64,000 nucleotides of DNA from Anoplolepis gracilipes (lineage: Eukaryota > Arthropoda > Insecta > Hymenoptera > Formicidae), in assembly GCF_047496725.1 (NCBI RefSeq), contig NC_132971.1:18594001-18658000 (forward strand), read 5' to 3'. The position numbers and the translations under genes were made by a program. The notes under the pieces were generated by a model that was given only the letters and a program-made list of their open reading frames with translations, was not told where the DNA came from and did no database searches. Positions 63,355 to 64,000 of this stretch are shown here, piece by piece. The stretch's first letter is position 1, and the number at the start of each line of letters is the position of its first letter.

Positions 63355-64000
63355 TTCTAAACCTTTTTAAAAGATCTTAATGTTGCAATAATAAAATTTC
63401 TTACTAATTCATCATAATTGTCAAGATGATCTCTTGTGTGACCATAAGGAAATAATAACAGTTGCGCATGGCTGTGAAATGCAATATACGCATAGAACTT
63501 GTCGGAAATGGTCTTGATATATTTGGCCATACTTCTTGTTTCTATTTCGGAAAACGGCGCTCTTCCCGCGTAGCCATTGGAACATGGTGTAGTGTTAATT
63601 CTAGCTGAGAAAATCAAATTAAAAATTAATGTTAACATTATATATATATATATATAATATAATATAAAACTAACTTCTAATTTCTTTCAAAAAGTTGTTC
63701 AAATTTCTAAAAGTTGTTTGAAAAGTTCGTAATAATCTATACTATTAATATTTTATTCTTTTGGCTATTTAATCAAAACATTTAATAAAACTAATTAGTC
63801 TTTTATCACAGGATAATTACTATTCCATCTATAGTTCCAGTTCCTGTTAAGATCTACACCAATGCAAAATAAATTGTATGGTTTACGAGACTTTCTCCAC
63901 ATTCGATCCTAGAAACGATTTAAAAAAGTCTTTACTCATGTAATCATCTTTACTCAGGATCATCTCAATTTAAAAATAATAAATATCACAAAGTATTATT
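62171..64000 (-). CDS. M14 carboxypeptidase A-like, C-terminal part, runs off the window
   Basis: Secreted zinc exopeptidase family that removes C-terminal residues. Visible exons on -: 63908-63821, 63604-63405, 62700-62616 and 62400-62171; the earlier exons (signal, propeptide, first zinc ligands) lie beyond 64,000. Motifs: WRKSRKPYNLFCIGVD then LNRNW (substrate-binding Asn-Arg), PCSNGYAG, AYIAFHSHAQLLLFPYG with the third zinc His present, and YTYELGDRDRYG with the catalytic Glu. The residue taken to match position 255 of the bovine numbering is Val (SSVDY), which points to a carboxypeptidase A-like preference for hydrophobic ends (inference). The C-terminus has a Lys-rich tail (HPKKKK) not seen in its neighbour. 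No break is visible. Confidence 0.82.
62755..63350 (-). other. Large intron of the second carboxypeptidase gene
   Basis: Part of the intron between exons ending 63,405 and starting 62,700. No other gene is seen. It ends in a (TA)n run at about 63,302-63,349. Confidence 0.6.

Noticed and set aside
1..64000. tRNA, rRNA, CRISPR or bacterial operon features
   Set aside because: None seen on reading both strands; base composition and splice signals indicate insect nuclear DNA.

Overview
The window is AT-rich insect nuclear DNA, most likely from an ant or other hymenopteran. That reading is inference. It rests on a dense tandem array of insect odorant receptor (OR, 7tm_6) genes with short introns, a luciferase-like acyl-CoA synthetase, M14 carboxypeptidases and many small DNA transposons. 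No rRNA, tRNA or CRISPR was seen.

Region 1 (about 1-47,700) is an OR array on the + strand. Seven six-exon genes read through without a break and are called here OR-A, OR-B, OR-C, OR-A2, OR-D, OR-E and OR-F. Exons 1-5 have exactly the same lengths in all seven (294, 410, 100, 102 and 159 nt); only the last exon varies (57, 63 or 81 nt). OR-A and OR-A2 are recent copies (about 340-8,050 and 22,414-28,483). OR-C, D, E and F form a second clade built as a repeating unit: gene, long 3' flank, then a decayed OR relic. Four relics are visible. The OR-A2 block appears to have landed inside the OR-C unit, between its 3' flank and its relic. OR-D and OR-E, with their flanks, are the youngest tandem pair.

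Region 2 (about 47,700-53,280) has no gene. It holds hairpin and foldback elements and microsatellites.

Region 3 (53,285-64,000) holds a complete seven-exon adenylate-forming enzyme (529 aa, luciferin-monooxygenase/4CL-like) on +. Two tandem M14 metallocarboxypeptidase genes face it on -. The first (58,269-60,467) has two frameshifts and a lost zinc-ligand histidine, so it looks dead. The second (62,171 to beyond 63,908) is intact as far as it is visible and runs off the window.

Mobile DNA sits mainly in introns and spacers: several TTAA-flanked piggyBac-like non-autonomous elements, TA-flanked hairpin MITEs, a minus-strand LTR retrotransposon 5' end with a tRNA-Pro-like primer-binding site, and a transposase relic. 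Paralogous copies give empty sites for some insertions. I found no wholly new biological system. The most informative material is the birth-and-death history of the OR array, the defective carboxypeptidase, and the well-delimited transposon insertions.
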